A DNA stretch of 35,469 nt from CAZWRK01 sp964635875 (GCA_964635875.1 CAZWRK010000036.1:1-35469); one strand, 5' to 3'. Positions 23,002 to 30,979 are shown, counted from the stretch's first letter. Translations and numbers: made by a program. The notes: generated by a model not told the origin, from the letters alone.

Positions 23002-23667
23002 ATGAATTTAATCGTGTTGGACACCTCTTCCGAGCATTTGATCCTAGGTGTGTATGTTCGGCAGCAGCTTTTTTCTCTGGATGAACCGGTTGGTCAGAAG
23101 CATGCCGAATGTATTTTGCCATCATTAGCGGTGCTGCTGGAGCGTGCCGGTGCAACGCTTGCCGATATCAATACGATCGCGTTTAGCTCGGGGCCGGGTG
23201 GATTTACGGGGTTGCGGATTGGGTGCGGCATTGCCCAAGGTCTAGCTGTTGCTCATGGCCTCACACTGATGCCTATACCAACATTAGACATTATCGCAGC
23301 TGATTTTCCGGATCGCGCTGTTTACGTCTGTGCTGATGCGCGGATGGGGCAGGTGTATAGCGCGATATATACCGCTGACCGCAGCGAGCGCAGTCATATC
23401 ACTTTATGCGCACCAGAAGAGTTACCAAAACCAAGCATGCCTTGCGTTGGCGTAGGAAGTGGATTTGCGGTTTACCGTGACGCTTTGGTCGCACAGTTTG
23501 GCACCAGTATGGCTGAATATGTGCCTGATGCGCGCCCTCAAGCATCGGGCATGCTCGCCTTGGCCCTGAGTGGGCATTATCCGTGTGTGCTGCCTGAGCA
23601 GGCCGAGTTGCTTTATGTGCGCAATAAAATCGCTCTAACCAGTCGCGAAAGAGCGCAAAAAACATGA
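23002..23667 (+). CDS. tsaB: tRNA threonylcarbamoyladenosine biosynthesis protein TsaB
   Basis: TsaB is the partner of TsaD in making t6A; it has an ASKHA fold without catalytic activity of its own. The 221-residue protein opens MNLIVLDTSSEHLILGVY and carries the family block AFSSGPGGFTGLRIGCGIAQ followed by PIPTLDIIA and VCADARMGQVY. No strong ribosome site is seen before ATG 23002. It heads the plus-strand cluster tsaB-rimI-uracil-DNA glycosylase, a common betaproteobacterial order; its stop overlaps the rimI start in ATGA. Confidence 0.95.
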   Translation: MNLIVLDTSSEHLILGVYVRQQLFSLDEPVGQKHAECILPSLAVLLERAGATLADINTIAFSSGPGGFTGLRIGCGIAQGLAVAHGLTLMPIPTLDIIAADFPDRAVYVCADARMGQVYSAIYTADRSERSHITLCAPEELPKPSMPCVGVGSGFAVYRDALVAQFGTSMAEYVPDARPQASGMLALALSGHYPCVLPEQAELLYVRNKIALTSRERAQKT

Positions 23668-24128
23668 GCGCCATGCGTTTTCGTGATGCGGTGCCCGCTG
23701 ATGTTTCTATGTTGGCGGCTATTGCCGCAGCAACGCAGTCTGGCGCATGGACTCAACAGCATATTGCAGACTCACTATCCGCAGGCCATCGCATAATCGT
23801 ATTGAGCGATGCGCAACAGGCAATCATCGGGTTTGCTGTTTTTCTGGTGATTTCTGCCGCCTCTGAGGCCGAGTTGCTCGAAATTGTCATTCACCCGAGC
23901 CAACAAAACCGCGGTCATGGTTTCGCGCTGCTTTCTGAGGTTTTTCGTCAGCTCCGGGCTGCGTCGATTCAGCGCTTCTTCCTTGAGGTGCGAGTGTCCA
24001 ATGAGCCTGCTTACGCACTCTATCAAAAGCTCGGTTTTATCGAAATTGCCCGTCGCCGTGGTTACTACCCTGCGATCGAATCAGGGGCGGGGCGTGAAGA
24101 TGCCCGCGTGATGGAGTGCTTGTGTTGA
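23664..24128 (+). CDS. rimI: Ribosomal protein S18-alanine N-acetyltransferase RimI
   Basis: RimI acetylates the N-terminal alanine of ribosomal protein S18. The 154-residue GNAT protein has the acetyl-CoA loop HPSQQNRGHGFALL (motif A), followed by FFLEVRVSNEPAYALYQKLG and the typical RRRGYYPA ending. It starts in the ATGA overlap with tsaB (23664-23667), which implies coupled translation. The N-terminus FRDAVPADVSMLAAI fits the GNAT first strand and helix. GNAT call is certain; the RimI name rests on synteny with tsaB and the RRxGYYP motif. Confidence 0.93.
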   Translation: MSAMRFRDAVPADVSMLAAIAAATQSGAWTQQHIADSLSAGHRIIVLSDAQQAIIGFAVFLVISAASEAELLEIVIHPSQQNRGHGFALLSEVFRQLRAASIQRFFLEVRVSNEPAYALYQKLGFIEIARRRGYYPAIESGAGREDARVMECLC

Positions 24129-24853
24129 GTCGGCGTCATCTGTTAATTGAGACTTTGGGCTTGGGGCCGGTTTGGCAGCAACGGGGCACGATGGCGACGC
24201 CTGACACGCCTGTAGAGGCCGCTGCCGAACCGGCCCTTGTTGATGCTGTGCCTGATAAGCTGCCCTCAGTTGTTGAATTCTTACCTGATCGTCATTTTGA
24301 TGCGTGGGATGATTTAGCGAGTCGTGTCCAAGCTTGTCAGTCTTGTGGATTGGCGGGCATGCGCACACAAACCGTCTTTGAGCGCGGCCATCGTGGGGCG
24401 TCGTGGTTTATTGTGGGTGAAGCCCCCGGAGAACAAGAAGATCGCCAAGGGCTTCCCTTCGTGGGTGCAGCGGGTCAATTGCTCGATCAAATGCTGCTTG
24501 CGGCGGGGTTAGATCTCGAAAAAGATGTCTATATCGCGAATGTTCTCAAGTGCCGCCCGCCCGCCAATCGCAATCCACAGGCTATAGAAGTTCAGGCATG
24601 TCAGCATTATTTGCATCAGCAAATTCAGTTAGTTCAGCCTAAAGTGATTTTGGCGTTGGGGCGCTTTGCGGCGCAGACCTTGTTAGATACGGATCGCTCC
24701 ATTGGTCAATTACGCAATACGGTTCACACATGGAGGAACATGCCATTAATTGTGAGCTATCACCCTGCGTATTTGCTGAGAAGCCTGCCAGAGAAAGCGA
24801 AAGCATGGCAGGATTTGTGTTTGGCTCGCCGCCATCTTGCTGCGATGTCATAG
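24122..24853 (+). CDS. Family 4 uracil-DNA glycosylase (iron-sulfur type)
   Basis: Removes uracil from DNA; family 4 enzymes carry a [4Fe-4S] cluster. Visible motifs: the first CxxC pair in ACQSCGLAGMRTQ, the uracil-binding GEAPGEQEDRQGLPFVG, LLDQMLLAAGL, further Cys in NVLKCRPPANRNP and in ACQHYL, and the second active-site motif SYHPAYLLR. The first 65 residues are a variable Ala/Pro-rich lead typical of betaproteobacterial members. The start is uncertain: GTG 24122 (six bases after GGAG) is chosen, with GTG 24116 and TTG 24125 as alternatives; all overlap the end of rimI. Length about 243 residues. The family call is firm. Confidence 0.92.
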   Translation: MLSRRHLLIETLGLGPVWQQRGTMATPDTPVEAAAEPALVDAVPDKLPSVVEFLPDRHFDAWDDLASRVQACQSCGLAGMRTQTVFERGHRGASWFIVGEAPGEQEDRQGLPFVGAAGQLLDQMLLAAGLDLEKDVYIANVLKCRPPANRNPQAIEVQACQHYLHQQIQLVQPKVILALGRFAAQTLLDTDRSIGQLRNTVHTWRNMPLIVSYHPAYLLRSLPEKAKAWQDLCLARRHLAAMS

Positions 24854-24894
24854 ATCGCAGAGTGTTTATCAGGTTTATTTTTTGGAGTTGTGCT

Positions 24895-25176
24895 ATGAAA
24901 AAATACTTCACCGCCGCTGCCCTGTGTTTGATCACCGCACACGTGATGGCAAACCCTCACTTTAATCAGCGGATTGAGGAAGGCGTTAAAAACGGTAGCT
25001 TGACCCAGCAAGAGCGGCAGCGCATTCAGGACAAGCGCCAGGCTTTGAACGCGGAACGCAAAGCGTATCAGGCTGATGGCAAGTTAAGTCGCGCTGAACG
25101 CCATGACCTGAAAAAAGATCAGCAGGCCATTTCTCGGCAAATTAAGCGTCAAAAACACGATAAACAACATCGCTAA
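24895..25176 (+). CDS. Small secreted helical protein with two internal repeats
   Basis: A 93-residue protein with a clear Sec signal peptide (MKKYFTAAALCLITAHVMA, cleavage predicted after residue 19). The mature part is strongly charged and predicted helical. Two similar units are visible: EEGVKNGSLTQQERQRIQDK (about 26-45) and AYQADGKLSRAERHDLKKDQ (about 56-75), each with a D/N-G-x-L-[TS]-x-x-E turn, then a basic tail RQKHDKQHR. The turns recall calcium-loop-like motifs but lack the full EF-hand ligand set. Similar small proteins occur in other proteobacteria without known function, as far as I recall. GGAG about 9 bases upstream of ATG 24895 supports the start; a longer frame from 24730 overlaps the glycosylase gene and is rejected. 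Confidence 0.82.
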   Translation: MKKYFTAAALCLITAHVMANPHFNQRIEEGVKNGSLTQQERQRIQDKRQALNAERKAYQADGKLSRAERHDLKKDQQAISRQIKRQKHDKQHR

Positions 25177-25198
25177 AATGGTGGTGTTGAGTCCGTCG

Positions 25199-25227
25199 GG
25201 GCGATAACGACTAGAGCGTTATCGCCC
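25199..25227. terminator. Hairpin between convergent genes (small secreted protein and fbpC)
   Basis: GGGCGATAACG (25199-25209) and CGTTATCGCCC (25217-25227) form a perfect 11-bp stem with a 7-nt loop, four bases beyond the fbpC stop. Neither strand has a good T run, so termination may be partial; it may also protect both 3' ends. Confidence 0.55.
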
Positions 25228-25230
25228 TGA

Positions 25231-26283
25231 TTACATTTGCGGAAACGCAATCAGGTGATCGAGCTCGAGGCGAATACCAATAGATTCGCCGATGAAGTGA
25301 TTGTGATGGCTGGCCACGCTGGCAAGTAGCGTTTGGCCAGAGGCTAATTCCAGCGTGTACAAAAATACATCGCCGCGAAACGCACGGTGTGTGACCTTTG
25401 CTTGTAGCGGGCTGGCATCATCGTGAACGACATCGTCCGGTCTGAGCAATACATCCACCTTGGAGTGCCCAGCGAAAGCGCTGGTGTCTAACGCCAATTG
25501 GCAAACCGTGCCGAGCTCAATTTCAATGCAGTGCGTTCCTTGGATTTTTCCCGGGATAAAAACGCCTTCACCGATAAAGTCGGCGACAAAGCGTGTACTC
25601 GGCTCGTGATAAAGGCGGTATGGCGTGTCCCACTGCACGATTTGACCAGCTTGCATCACGGCGATGCGATCTGCCATCGCAAAGGCTTCGTGTTGATCGT
25701 GCGTGACCAGCAGTGCACTCGTCTTTTCTTGCTTGAGAATGTGCCGCACGTCTTGGCTGAGGCGTTCTCGAAGCTCGACATCAAGGTTAGAAAAAGGCTC
25801 ATCCAATAGCAATAGCCGTGGCCGAGGTGCAAGGGCACGCGCTAAGGCGACGCGTTGTTGTTGCCCGCCCGAGAGCTCGTGTGGGTAAGCATGCGCGTGC
25901 TCGGTCAATCCGACCAGCGCGAGAAGCTCTGTTACGCGCTGTTGCTGCGCTGACTTGCTCTGCTTTGCCAGTCCAAAGCGGATATTGTCTGTCACGTTCA
26001 AATGCGGGAAAAGAGCGTAGTCTTGAAAAACCATGCCAATCTCGCGCGCATGCGCGGGCACGTTGTAGCCCGGTCGGCTGATGATGGTGTGGTCGAGCTG
26101 AATTTCTCCTGCACTGACCTCTTCAAAACCAGCAATGCCTCGCAAAACGGTGGTTTTTCCGCAGCCAGAATGACCAAGTAAACAGCCAATTTCTCCACGC
26201 TCAAGCTGTAAAGACAAATCTTCGACAATCGTTTTGTTGCCATAAGATTGCGTCACCTGACGCAGGGAAAGAATCGTATCCAT
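25231..26283 (-). CDS. fbpC: Iron(III) ABC transporter ATP-binding protein FbpC
   Basis: The 350-residue ATPase that powers Fe3+ uptake with FbpA and FbpB. Walker A is GHSGCGKTT, the signature LSGGQQQRVALARALA, Walker B LLLLDEPFSNLD, and the switch His is in LLVTHDQHEA. Residues about 240-350 form the regulatory TOBE-like C-terminal domain seen in FbpC/PotA-type ATPases (VDVLLRPDDVV). ATG 26283 lies five bases after the fbpB stop, and the in-frame extension to 26385 overlaps fbpB without family resemblance, so the short start is used. Last gene of the fbpABC operon. Confidence 0.94.
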   Translation of the reverse strand: MDTILSLRQVTQSYGNKTIVEDLSLQLERGEIGCLLGHSGCGKTTVLRGIAGFEEVSAGEIQLDHTIISRPGYNVPAHAREIGMVFQDYALFPHLNVTDNIRFGLAKQSKSAQQQRVTELLALVGLTEHAHAYPHELSGGQQQRVALARALAPRPRLLLLDEPFSNLDVELRERLSQDVRHILKQEKTSALLVTHDQHEAFAMADRIAVMQAGQIVQWDTPYRLYHEPSTRFVADFIGEGVFIPGKIQGTHCIEIELGTVCQLALDTSAFAGHSKVDVLLRPDDVVHDDASPLQAKVTHRAFRGDVFLYTLELASGQTLLASVASHHNHFIGESIGIRLELDHLIAFPQM

Positions 26284-26288
26284 TGTAT

Positions 26289-27956
26289 TTAATCCGTTGG
26301 ATGAGCGGTGGATCGGGCCAGCAAAATGACGGGGAGCAGCCCAGAGAGCACAATCGCGACCGCCGGAAGTGCGGCGCGCTCCCATTCTCCTTCGCTCGTC
26401 ATTTCAAAGACGCGGATGGCGAGTGTGTCCCAGCCAAAGGGGCGCGTCATCAAGGTAATCGGCATTTCTTTCATGACGTCAACAAAAACCATCAGCATGG
26501 AGGCTAAGAGGCCGCCGCGTAATAGCGGGAAATACAGTTTCCGTGCAAGGCCGATACCTTGGCATCCGAGCGCACGGGCGCTTTCTTCTTGGCTACGGGT
26601 GATTCTTTGCATTGCACTGTCAACGGCTTGGAAGCCTACGGCTGAAAAGCGCGCTACATAGGCGAGTAGCATGACCCAGAGTGTACCTTTGAGGAGGGCG
26701 GTTTGATTCGGTTCTAGCCATGGCGAAAGCCAGTTCAAGAGGTGTTGATCGAGCCATGCAATGGGAATGAAAATGCCGACGGCGAGCACGGTGCCGGGCA
26801 CCGCATAACCTAAGGTGGCGATACGGCTGGCGAGCTGGCTAAATGGGGTCCCTTCTCGGCGTTGCGCATAAGACAGCATCAACGCAAAGAGCGTGACACA
26901 GCCTGCGGCGAGTGCGGCAAGGCCTATGGAATAGCCAATAAATTTGACATACCGTTCATCAAAATCGGTTGGCGCGACCAAAATGCTCCATTGCACTAAT
27001 TGCGCAAATGGAATGGCAAATGCCAGTAAGAACACCAGTGTTGCCCATAGGCAGGCGAGAGCGCCTTTCCAGCCGCGTAAGGGTTGTCGCTGGCGCATGA
27101 CGGGATTGCGTCCTGCTGCAATATAAAGGCGTTTGCCGCGCGCACGAAGCTCTATCCAAAGCACGCAGAACACAGCGAGCACCAAAATAGAGGCAAGTTG
27201 CGAGGCGGATGAGAGGGAAAACAGGCCAAACCACGCTTTATAAATGGCGGAGGTGAATGCGTCGTAGTTAAAAATCGCGACGGTGCCAAAATCGGCGAGG
27301 GTTTCCATGAGGGCGAGTGAAAGTCCGCCGATGATCCATGGGCGGTTCATGGGGAGCGCGAGTCTAAAGAAACCTTGGTAACGATTCAGCCCCAGCGACT
27401 GACCGGCTTCTAGTGCTTGGCGGCCGAGTGTCGAGAACCCTTCGCGAGCCAGCAGATACACATAAGGGTAGAGCGTGAGGCTCAGCGTCAGTAGAACGCC
27501 CCATGTTGATCGGATGTTTGGGAGCGTTCGGGTGTCGATGTTGAGCGTGCGCAAATAAGATTGGAGTGGGCCGGTATAGTCCAAAAGTCCAATCAGGGTG
27601 AACGCCATGACATAGGCGGGCATGGCAAGGGGCAGCATCAGCGCCCATGAGAAAAATTGGCGGCCGGGGAATTGGTAGAGCGCGACTAGCCATGCTAGTG
27701 GAACGCCCAGAATCAGGACACCAACACTCACACCGATTAATAAGACTGCGGTGTTATTGAGGAGGCGGGGAAGCACAAAGGTGGTGAGGTGTGTCCAGAC
27801 TTCGGCTTGGGGCGAAAATAGCGAGGACAGAATAATAACGAGAGGTATGAGCGTGACTAAGCTGGCGCAGACCATGAGGACGCGCCAATAACGTGACTTG
27901 AGGTGGGTGGGTTTCAAGGGTGAGTTGGCTAAAAGAAATTGGAGAACGCTCGCCAA
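26289..27956 (-). CDS. fbpB: Iron(III) ABC transporter permease FbpB
   Basis: A 555-residue inner-membrane permease formed of two fused permease halves with about 12 membrane segments. Each half has a cytoplasmic EAA-type loop: ALEAGQSLGLNRYQGFFRLALP and ESARALGCQGIGLARKLYFP give the contact sites for FbpC (shown here only in part by their A-x-x-L-G core). The first membrane span begins at about residue 26 (RVLMVCASLVTLIPLVIIL). The start is not certain: TTG 27956 gives the full frame but has no clear ribosome site; ATG 27875 lies just at the first span. A TGA in frame 12 bases upstream of 27956 rules out a longer protein. It lies 32 bp after fbpA. Confidence 0.9.
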   Translation of the reverse strand: MASVLQFLLANSPLKPTHLKSRYWRVLMVCASLVTLIPLVIILSSLFSPQAEVWTHLTTFVLPRLLNNTAVLLIGVSVGVLILGVPLAWLVALYQFPGRQFFSWALMLPLAMPAYVMAFTLIGLLDYTGPLQSYLRTLNIDTRTLPNIRSTWGVLLTLSLTLYPYVYLLAREGFSTLGRQALEAGQSLGLNRYQGFFRLALPMNRPWIIGGLSLALMETLADFGTVAIFNYDAFTSAIYKAWFGLFSLSSASQLASILVLAVFCVLWIELRARGKRLYIAAGRNPVMRQRQPLRGWKGALACLWATLVFLLAFAIPFAQLVQWSILVAPTDFDERYVKFIGYSIGLAALAAGCVTLFALMLSYAQRREGTPFSQLASRIATLGYAVPGTVLAVGIFIPIAWLDQHLLNWLSPWLEPNQTALLKGTLWVMLLAYVARFSAVGFQAVDSAMQRITRSQEESARALGCQGIGLARKLYFPLLRGGLLASMLMVFVDVMKEMPITLMTRPFGWDTLAIRVFEMTSEGEWERAALPAVAIVLSGLLPVILLARSTAHPTD

Positions 27957-27988
27957 CGCGATATGTCGTCAGCGAGCAGGTCATGATG

Positions 27989-28990
27989 TTAGCGGTAGCC
28001 AGCACGATCCATTAATTTAACGGCTTCGACTTGTTGTTCGCCCGCTTTGCTCACATTGATGTAATTGTGTTTGAAATCACCCCATGCTGCAACGGTGGCA
28101 TCGGGTTTGATTTTTGGATTTGCGGGATATTCCAAGTTATTGTCAGCGTATAAATTCTGCGCTTTGTCGGAAGACAGCCATTCTAATAAGCGAACCGCGC
28201 CTTTTTCATTTTTGGCATAGTGCGTGACACCTGCGCCAGAAATGTTGACATGAGTGCCTTTGGTTTGTTGGTTCGCCCAGAAAATTTCAACCGGTAAAGT
28301 CGGTTTTTTCTCTTTTAGGCGACCGAAGTAGTAGGTGTTTGCAATACCTACATCGCACTGTCCGGCGGCGATGGCTTCGAGCATTTTGGTGTCATCAGGG
28401 AATACTGGGGTTGCTAGATTGTTGACCCACCCTGTGATGATTTTTTCGGTTTTTGCCGCGCCATGCTCAGCAATCATCATCCCAACCAATGATTGGTTGT
28501 AGACCTTTTTCGATGTGCGCAGGCAGAGGCGGCCTTTCCATTGTGGGTTCGCAAGCGCTTCATAGGTCGAAAGTTCGCTTGCTTTTACGCGGGTTGGATT
28601 AAAGAAAATCGTCCGTGCACGAACAGATAAACCAAACCATCTATTTTTCGGGTCGCGAAGGTGGGCGGGGATGTTGTTTTCGAGTGTTTTGGAGTGAATG
28701 GGCTTGAGCATGCCTTCGTTGGCGGCTTGCCATAAATTACCGGCATCGACGGTCAGAAGAATATCCGCAGGGGTATTGCTGCCTTCGGCTTTGAGCCGTT
28801 CTAGTAGCGGACCTTCTTTGTCGGTAATGAATTTGATTTGTACGCCGGTGGCTTGGGTGTAGGCATCAAATAGGGGTTTGATGAGTTGTTCGTTTCTCGC
28901 ACTGTAAATCACGACCTCTTCGGCAAGTACGGGGAGTGCCATTGTGCTGATAAGGGCTGCGGTGATTAAGCTGAGTGGACGAGCATGCAT
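27989..28990 (-). CDS. fbpA: Periplasmic iron(III)-binding protein FbpA
   Basis: The 333-residue ferric-ion binding protein that delivers Fe3+ to FbpBC. Residues 1-23 are a signal peptide ending around LPVLA. The mature protein opens EEVVIYSARNEQLIKPLFDA, the family hallmark. The paired iron-ligand tyrosines are in GIANTYYFGRLKEK, as in Neisseria and Haemophilus FbpA. AAGGAG at about 28997-29002 precedes ATG 28990; the frame extending to 29062 would run through the Fur box and is rejected. First gene of the operon, with a Fur-box-like palindrome and a candidate promoter directly upstream. Confidence 0.96.
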   Translation of the reverse strand: MHARPLSLITAALISTMALPVLAEEVVIYSARNEQLIKPLFDAYTQATGVQIKFITDKEGPLLERLKAEGSNTPADILLTVDAGNLWQAANEGMLKPIHSKTLENNIPAHLRDPKNRWFGLSVRARTIFFNPTRVKASELSTYEALANPQWKGRLCLRTSKKVYNQSLVGMMIAEHGAAKTEKIITGWVNNLATPVFPDDTKMLEAIAAGQCDVGIANTYYFGRLKEKKPTLPVEIFWANQQTKGTHVNISGAGVTHYAKNEKGAVRLLEWLSSDKAQNLYADNNLEYPANPKIKPDATVAAWGDFKHNYINVSKAGEQQVEAVKLMDRAGYR

Positions 28991-29035
28991 AAAAACTCCT
29001 TGGGCTGCGGGGCTTGATGGTGTGATGCGCAGTAT

Positions 29036-29044
29036 CCTATAGCA
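29036..29044 (-). promoter_or_regulatory. Candidate extended -10 promoter element for fbpA
   Basis: On the minus strand TGCTATAGG (29036-29044) fits an extended -10 (TGnTATAAT-like). It lies immediately downstream of the Fur-box palindrome, which would cover the -35 area (TTGATA, 15 bp away). Fur binding would then block polymerase. Confidence 0.45.
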
Positions 29045-29063
29045 ATTGATAATTGTTATCAAT
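29045..29063. promoter_or_regulatory. Fur-box-like operator upstream of fbpA
   Basis: ATTGATAATTGTTATCAAT has perfect 8-bp inverted arms (ATTGATAA and TTATCAAT) around TTG, and resembles the Fur consensus GATAATGATAATCATTATC in AT-rich GATAAT content. Its place upstream of an iron-transport operon strengthens the call. Confidence 0.8.
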
Positions 29064-29132
29064 ATTTGAATTAAGTTGCTCTGGGTGGGGGTTCTTCTGT
29101 TTTTTTACCGCTTGACGAGGCAGCTTATTTTA

Positions 29133-29151
29133 ATTGATGATAATCATTCTC
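29133..29151. promoter_or_regulatory. Fur-box-like operator upstream of the DUF2325 gene
   Basis: ATTGATGATAATCATTCTC matches the 19-bp Fur consensus at 15 of 19 positions by eye and extends as a near-palindrome to 29153. It sits 18 bp before the ATG of the DUF2325 gene, with TTGACG (29111-29116) upstream as a possible -35. Confidence 0.82.
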
Positions 29152-29168
29152 AATTAAAGAGGTGCATC

Positions 29169-29525
29169 ATGAACGCTTTGCTAGTTGGTGCCGACGTACT
29201 CGGCAATATTCCTGACGTCTTGTCTGAGTTTGGTATCTCTGTGCATCGCCATGTGAGCGGCCGAAACAGCGCACATCAAAGAAAAGTGGATCGCTTGCCT
29301 GCAGGAACAGACTTAATGATTCTGTTTACTGACTTTTTAGGGCATAACGTCATGAAGCATTTTCGTGCTTTAGCCACACAGCAGAATATTCGCTTTATCG
29401 CCTGTCGACGTTCGGTGTGTGCGCTGAAGCAATCCCTTTCTCACGCGGGGATTGCCATGAAAAGTGATTGCGCGCGCTGCCCTATACAATGCGCAAAATC
29501 CGCTATGCGACATGGGACACATTAA
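29169..29525 (+). CDS. DUF2325 protein, probably Fur-regulated
   Basis: A 118-residue cytoplasmic protein of the DUF2325 family, whose function I do not know. Conserved-looking blocks: MNALLVGADVLGNIP, a Rossmann-like first strand and loop; HRHVSGRNSAHQRK; LPAGTDLMILFTDFLGHN; and FIACRRSVCALKQSL. Five cysteines (79, 84, 101, 104, 108) include a C-terminal CARCPIQC cluster, and there are several histidines, so metal or cluster binding is possible but unproven. GAGGTG precedes ATG 29169. A strong Fur-box match lies just upstream, and fbpABC diverges from the same region, which points to a role under iron limitation. Its TAA overlaps the stop of convergent radA (29522-29525). No terminator is visible. 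Confidence 0.88.
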   Translation: MNALLVGADVLGNIPDVLSEFGISVHRHVSGRNSAHQRKVDRLPAGTDLMILFTDFLGHNVMKHFRALATQQNIRFIACRRSVCALKQSLSHAGIAMKSDCARCPIQCAKSAMRHGTH

Positions 29526-30889
29526 GCATTTTCTTTACACCAAGACACCGCTTCTTCGAGCCGCTCAACGGTCATGATGTCCATACCCTCGATCTCTTGG
29601 CGCGGCTTATTCGCCAAAGGTACGATCGCGCGCGTGAACCCCAGTTTGGCAGCTTCACGAAGGCGCTCTTGTCCTCGCGCGACTGGTCGAACTTCTCCTG
29701 CAAGGCCGACCTCGCCAAATACGACCAATTTTTCCGGTAGTGGGCGATTGCGGAGAGAGGACACAATCGCCAACAGCATCGCCAAATCGGCAGCGGGTTC
29801 ATTGATGCGAACGCCCCCCACTGCATTGATGAACACATCTTGATCAAAGCATGCTACACCGGCATGGCGATGTAGTACTGCCAACAACATGCCCAGACGG
29901 TTTTGTTCTAGCCCAACTGTCAGGCGTTTAGGCTGCGGTGCATGCGTTTCATCAACAAGCGCTTGAATTTCAACTAAAAGAGGGCGGCTTCCTTCTTGGG
30001 TGACCAGCACGCAAGAGCCTGCGACGTCATCACGGTGGCTGGATAAGAAAATGGCTGAAGGGTTTGACACCCCTCGCAAGCCTTTTTCTGTCATCGCAAA
30101 CACGCCAAGCTCATTGACTGCGCCAAAGCGGTTTTTGATGGCACGCACCATGCGGAAGTTAGAGTGGCTGTCGCCCTCAAAATACAGCACCGTATCAACA
30201 ATATGTTCGAGCACACGCGGTCCTGCTAATGCGCCCTCTTTTGTGACATGCCCGACAATGACGAGCGATGTTCCGTGGCGTTTGGCATAGCGTGTTAATT
30301 GCGCAGCACATTCTCTGACTTGCGCGACCGAACCCGGTGCTGATTGCAAGGCCTCGGAGTACACCGTTTGAATTGAGTCAATCACCGCGACTTCGGGCTT
30401 TTCTGTGGCGAGCGTATTCAGGATACTTTCGAGGCGAATTTCTGCCAGCAGGCGCACTTGATCGCCACAAAGCGCCAAACGAGACGCGCGTAACGCGATC
30501 TGTTCTGCAGACTCTTCGCCGCTGACATACAGCACATGCCGGTGTTCGCTGAGGCTGCTGAGTGCTTGTAATAGCAAGGTCGATTTGCCGATACCGGGGT
30601 CGCCGCCGAGCAAAATCACTGCGCCTTTGACTAAACCACCGCCCAGAACACGATCCAGCTCTTCAATGCCTGAGCTGGTTCTTGGCAGTTCTTCGGCGCG
30701 AACTTCTGACAAAATTTGGACTTCGCTACTGGCTGCAAGTGAGGCAAATCGGCTGCCTGTAGGGGATGCGGCTTCGAGCAAGGTTTCGACTAGGCTATTC
30801 CAAGCACCGCAGTGCGGACATTGCCCTTGCCACTTGGCGGACAGTCCGCCACATTCCGAACAGCTGTGTGTGAGTTTAGGTTTTGCCAT
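29522..30889 (-). CDS. radA: DNA repair protein RadA/Sms
   Basis: RadA is a RecA-like ATPase that promotes branch migration during recombinational repair. The 455-residue protein has the N-terminal zinc finger Cys10/Cys13/Cys24/Cys27 (CSECGG...CPHC), Walker A GGDPGIGKSTLLLQ, the RadA-specific KNRFG motif (AIKNRFGAVNELG), and a C-terminal Lon-protease-like domain (GGVRINEPAADLAMLLAI). Length is usual for the family. No clear ribosome site precedes ATG 30889. A terminator upstream (30916-30949) separates it from the lipoprotein gene, so it needs its own promoter in the short gap or read-through. Its 3' end overlaps the DUF2325 stop. Confidence 0.96.
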   Translation of the reverse strand: MAKPKLTHSCSECGGLSAKWQGQCPHCGAWNSLVETLLEAASPTGSRFASLAASSEVQILSEVRAEELPRTSSGIEELDRVLGGGLVKGAVILLGGDPGIGKSTLLLQALSSLSEHRHVLYVSGEESAEQIALRASRLALCGDQVRLLAEIRLESILNTLATEKPEVAVIDSIQTVYSEALQSAPGSVAQVRECAAQLTRYAKRHGTSLVIVGHVTKEGALAGPRVLEHIVDTVLYFEGDSHSNFRMVRAIKNRFGAVNELGVFAMTEKGLRGVSNPSAIFLSSHRDDVAGSCVLVTQEGSRPLLVEIQALVDETHAPQPKRLTVGLEQNRLGMLLAVLHRHAGVACFDQDVFINAVGGVRINEPAADLAMLLAIVSSLRNRPLPEKLVVFGEVGLAGEVRPVARGQERLREAAKLGFTRAIVPLANKPRQEIEGMDIMTVERLEEAVSWCKENA

Positions 30890-30915
30890 AGAGAGAGACG
30901 AAAAAACGATTCCAT

Positions 30916-30949
30916 AAAAAAACGACCATATTCATGTTGAATATGGTCG
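30916..30949 (-). terminator. Rho-independent terminator after the lipoprotein gene
   Basis: On the minus strand a perfect 12-bp stem (arms at 30938-30949 and 30923-30934, loop 3 nt) is followed by a run of seven T (complement of 30916-30922). It ends the transcript that comes from the lipoprotein gene and lies just upstream of radA. Confidence 0.92.
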
Positions 30950-30979
30950 GTGCTTGTGGGCGCATCGGTGCGAAACGTG

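Noticed and set aside
24730..24894. A 55-codon N-terminal extension of the small secreted protein
   Set aside because: It overlaps the uracil-DNA glycosylase gene; the signal peptide begins at 24895 with its own ribosome site.
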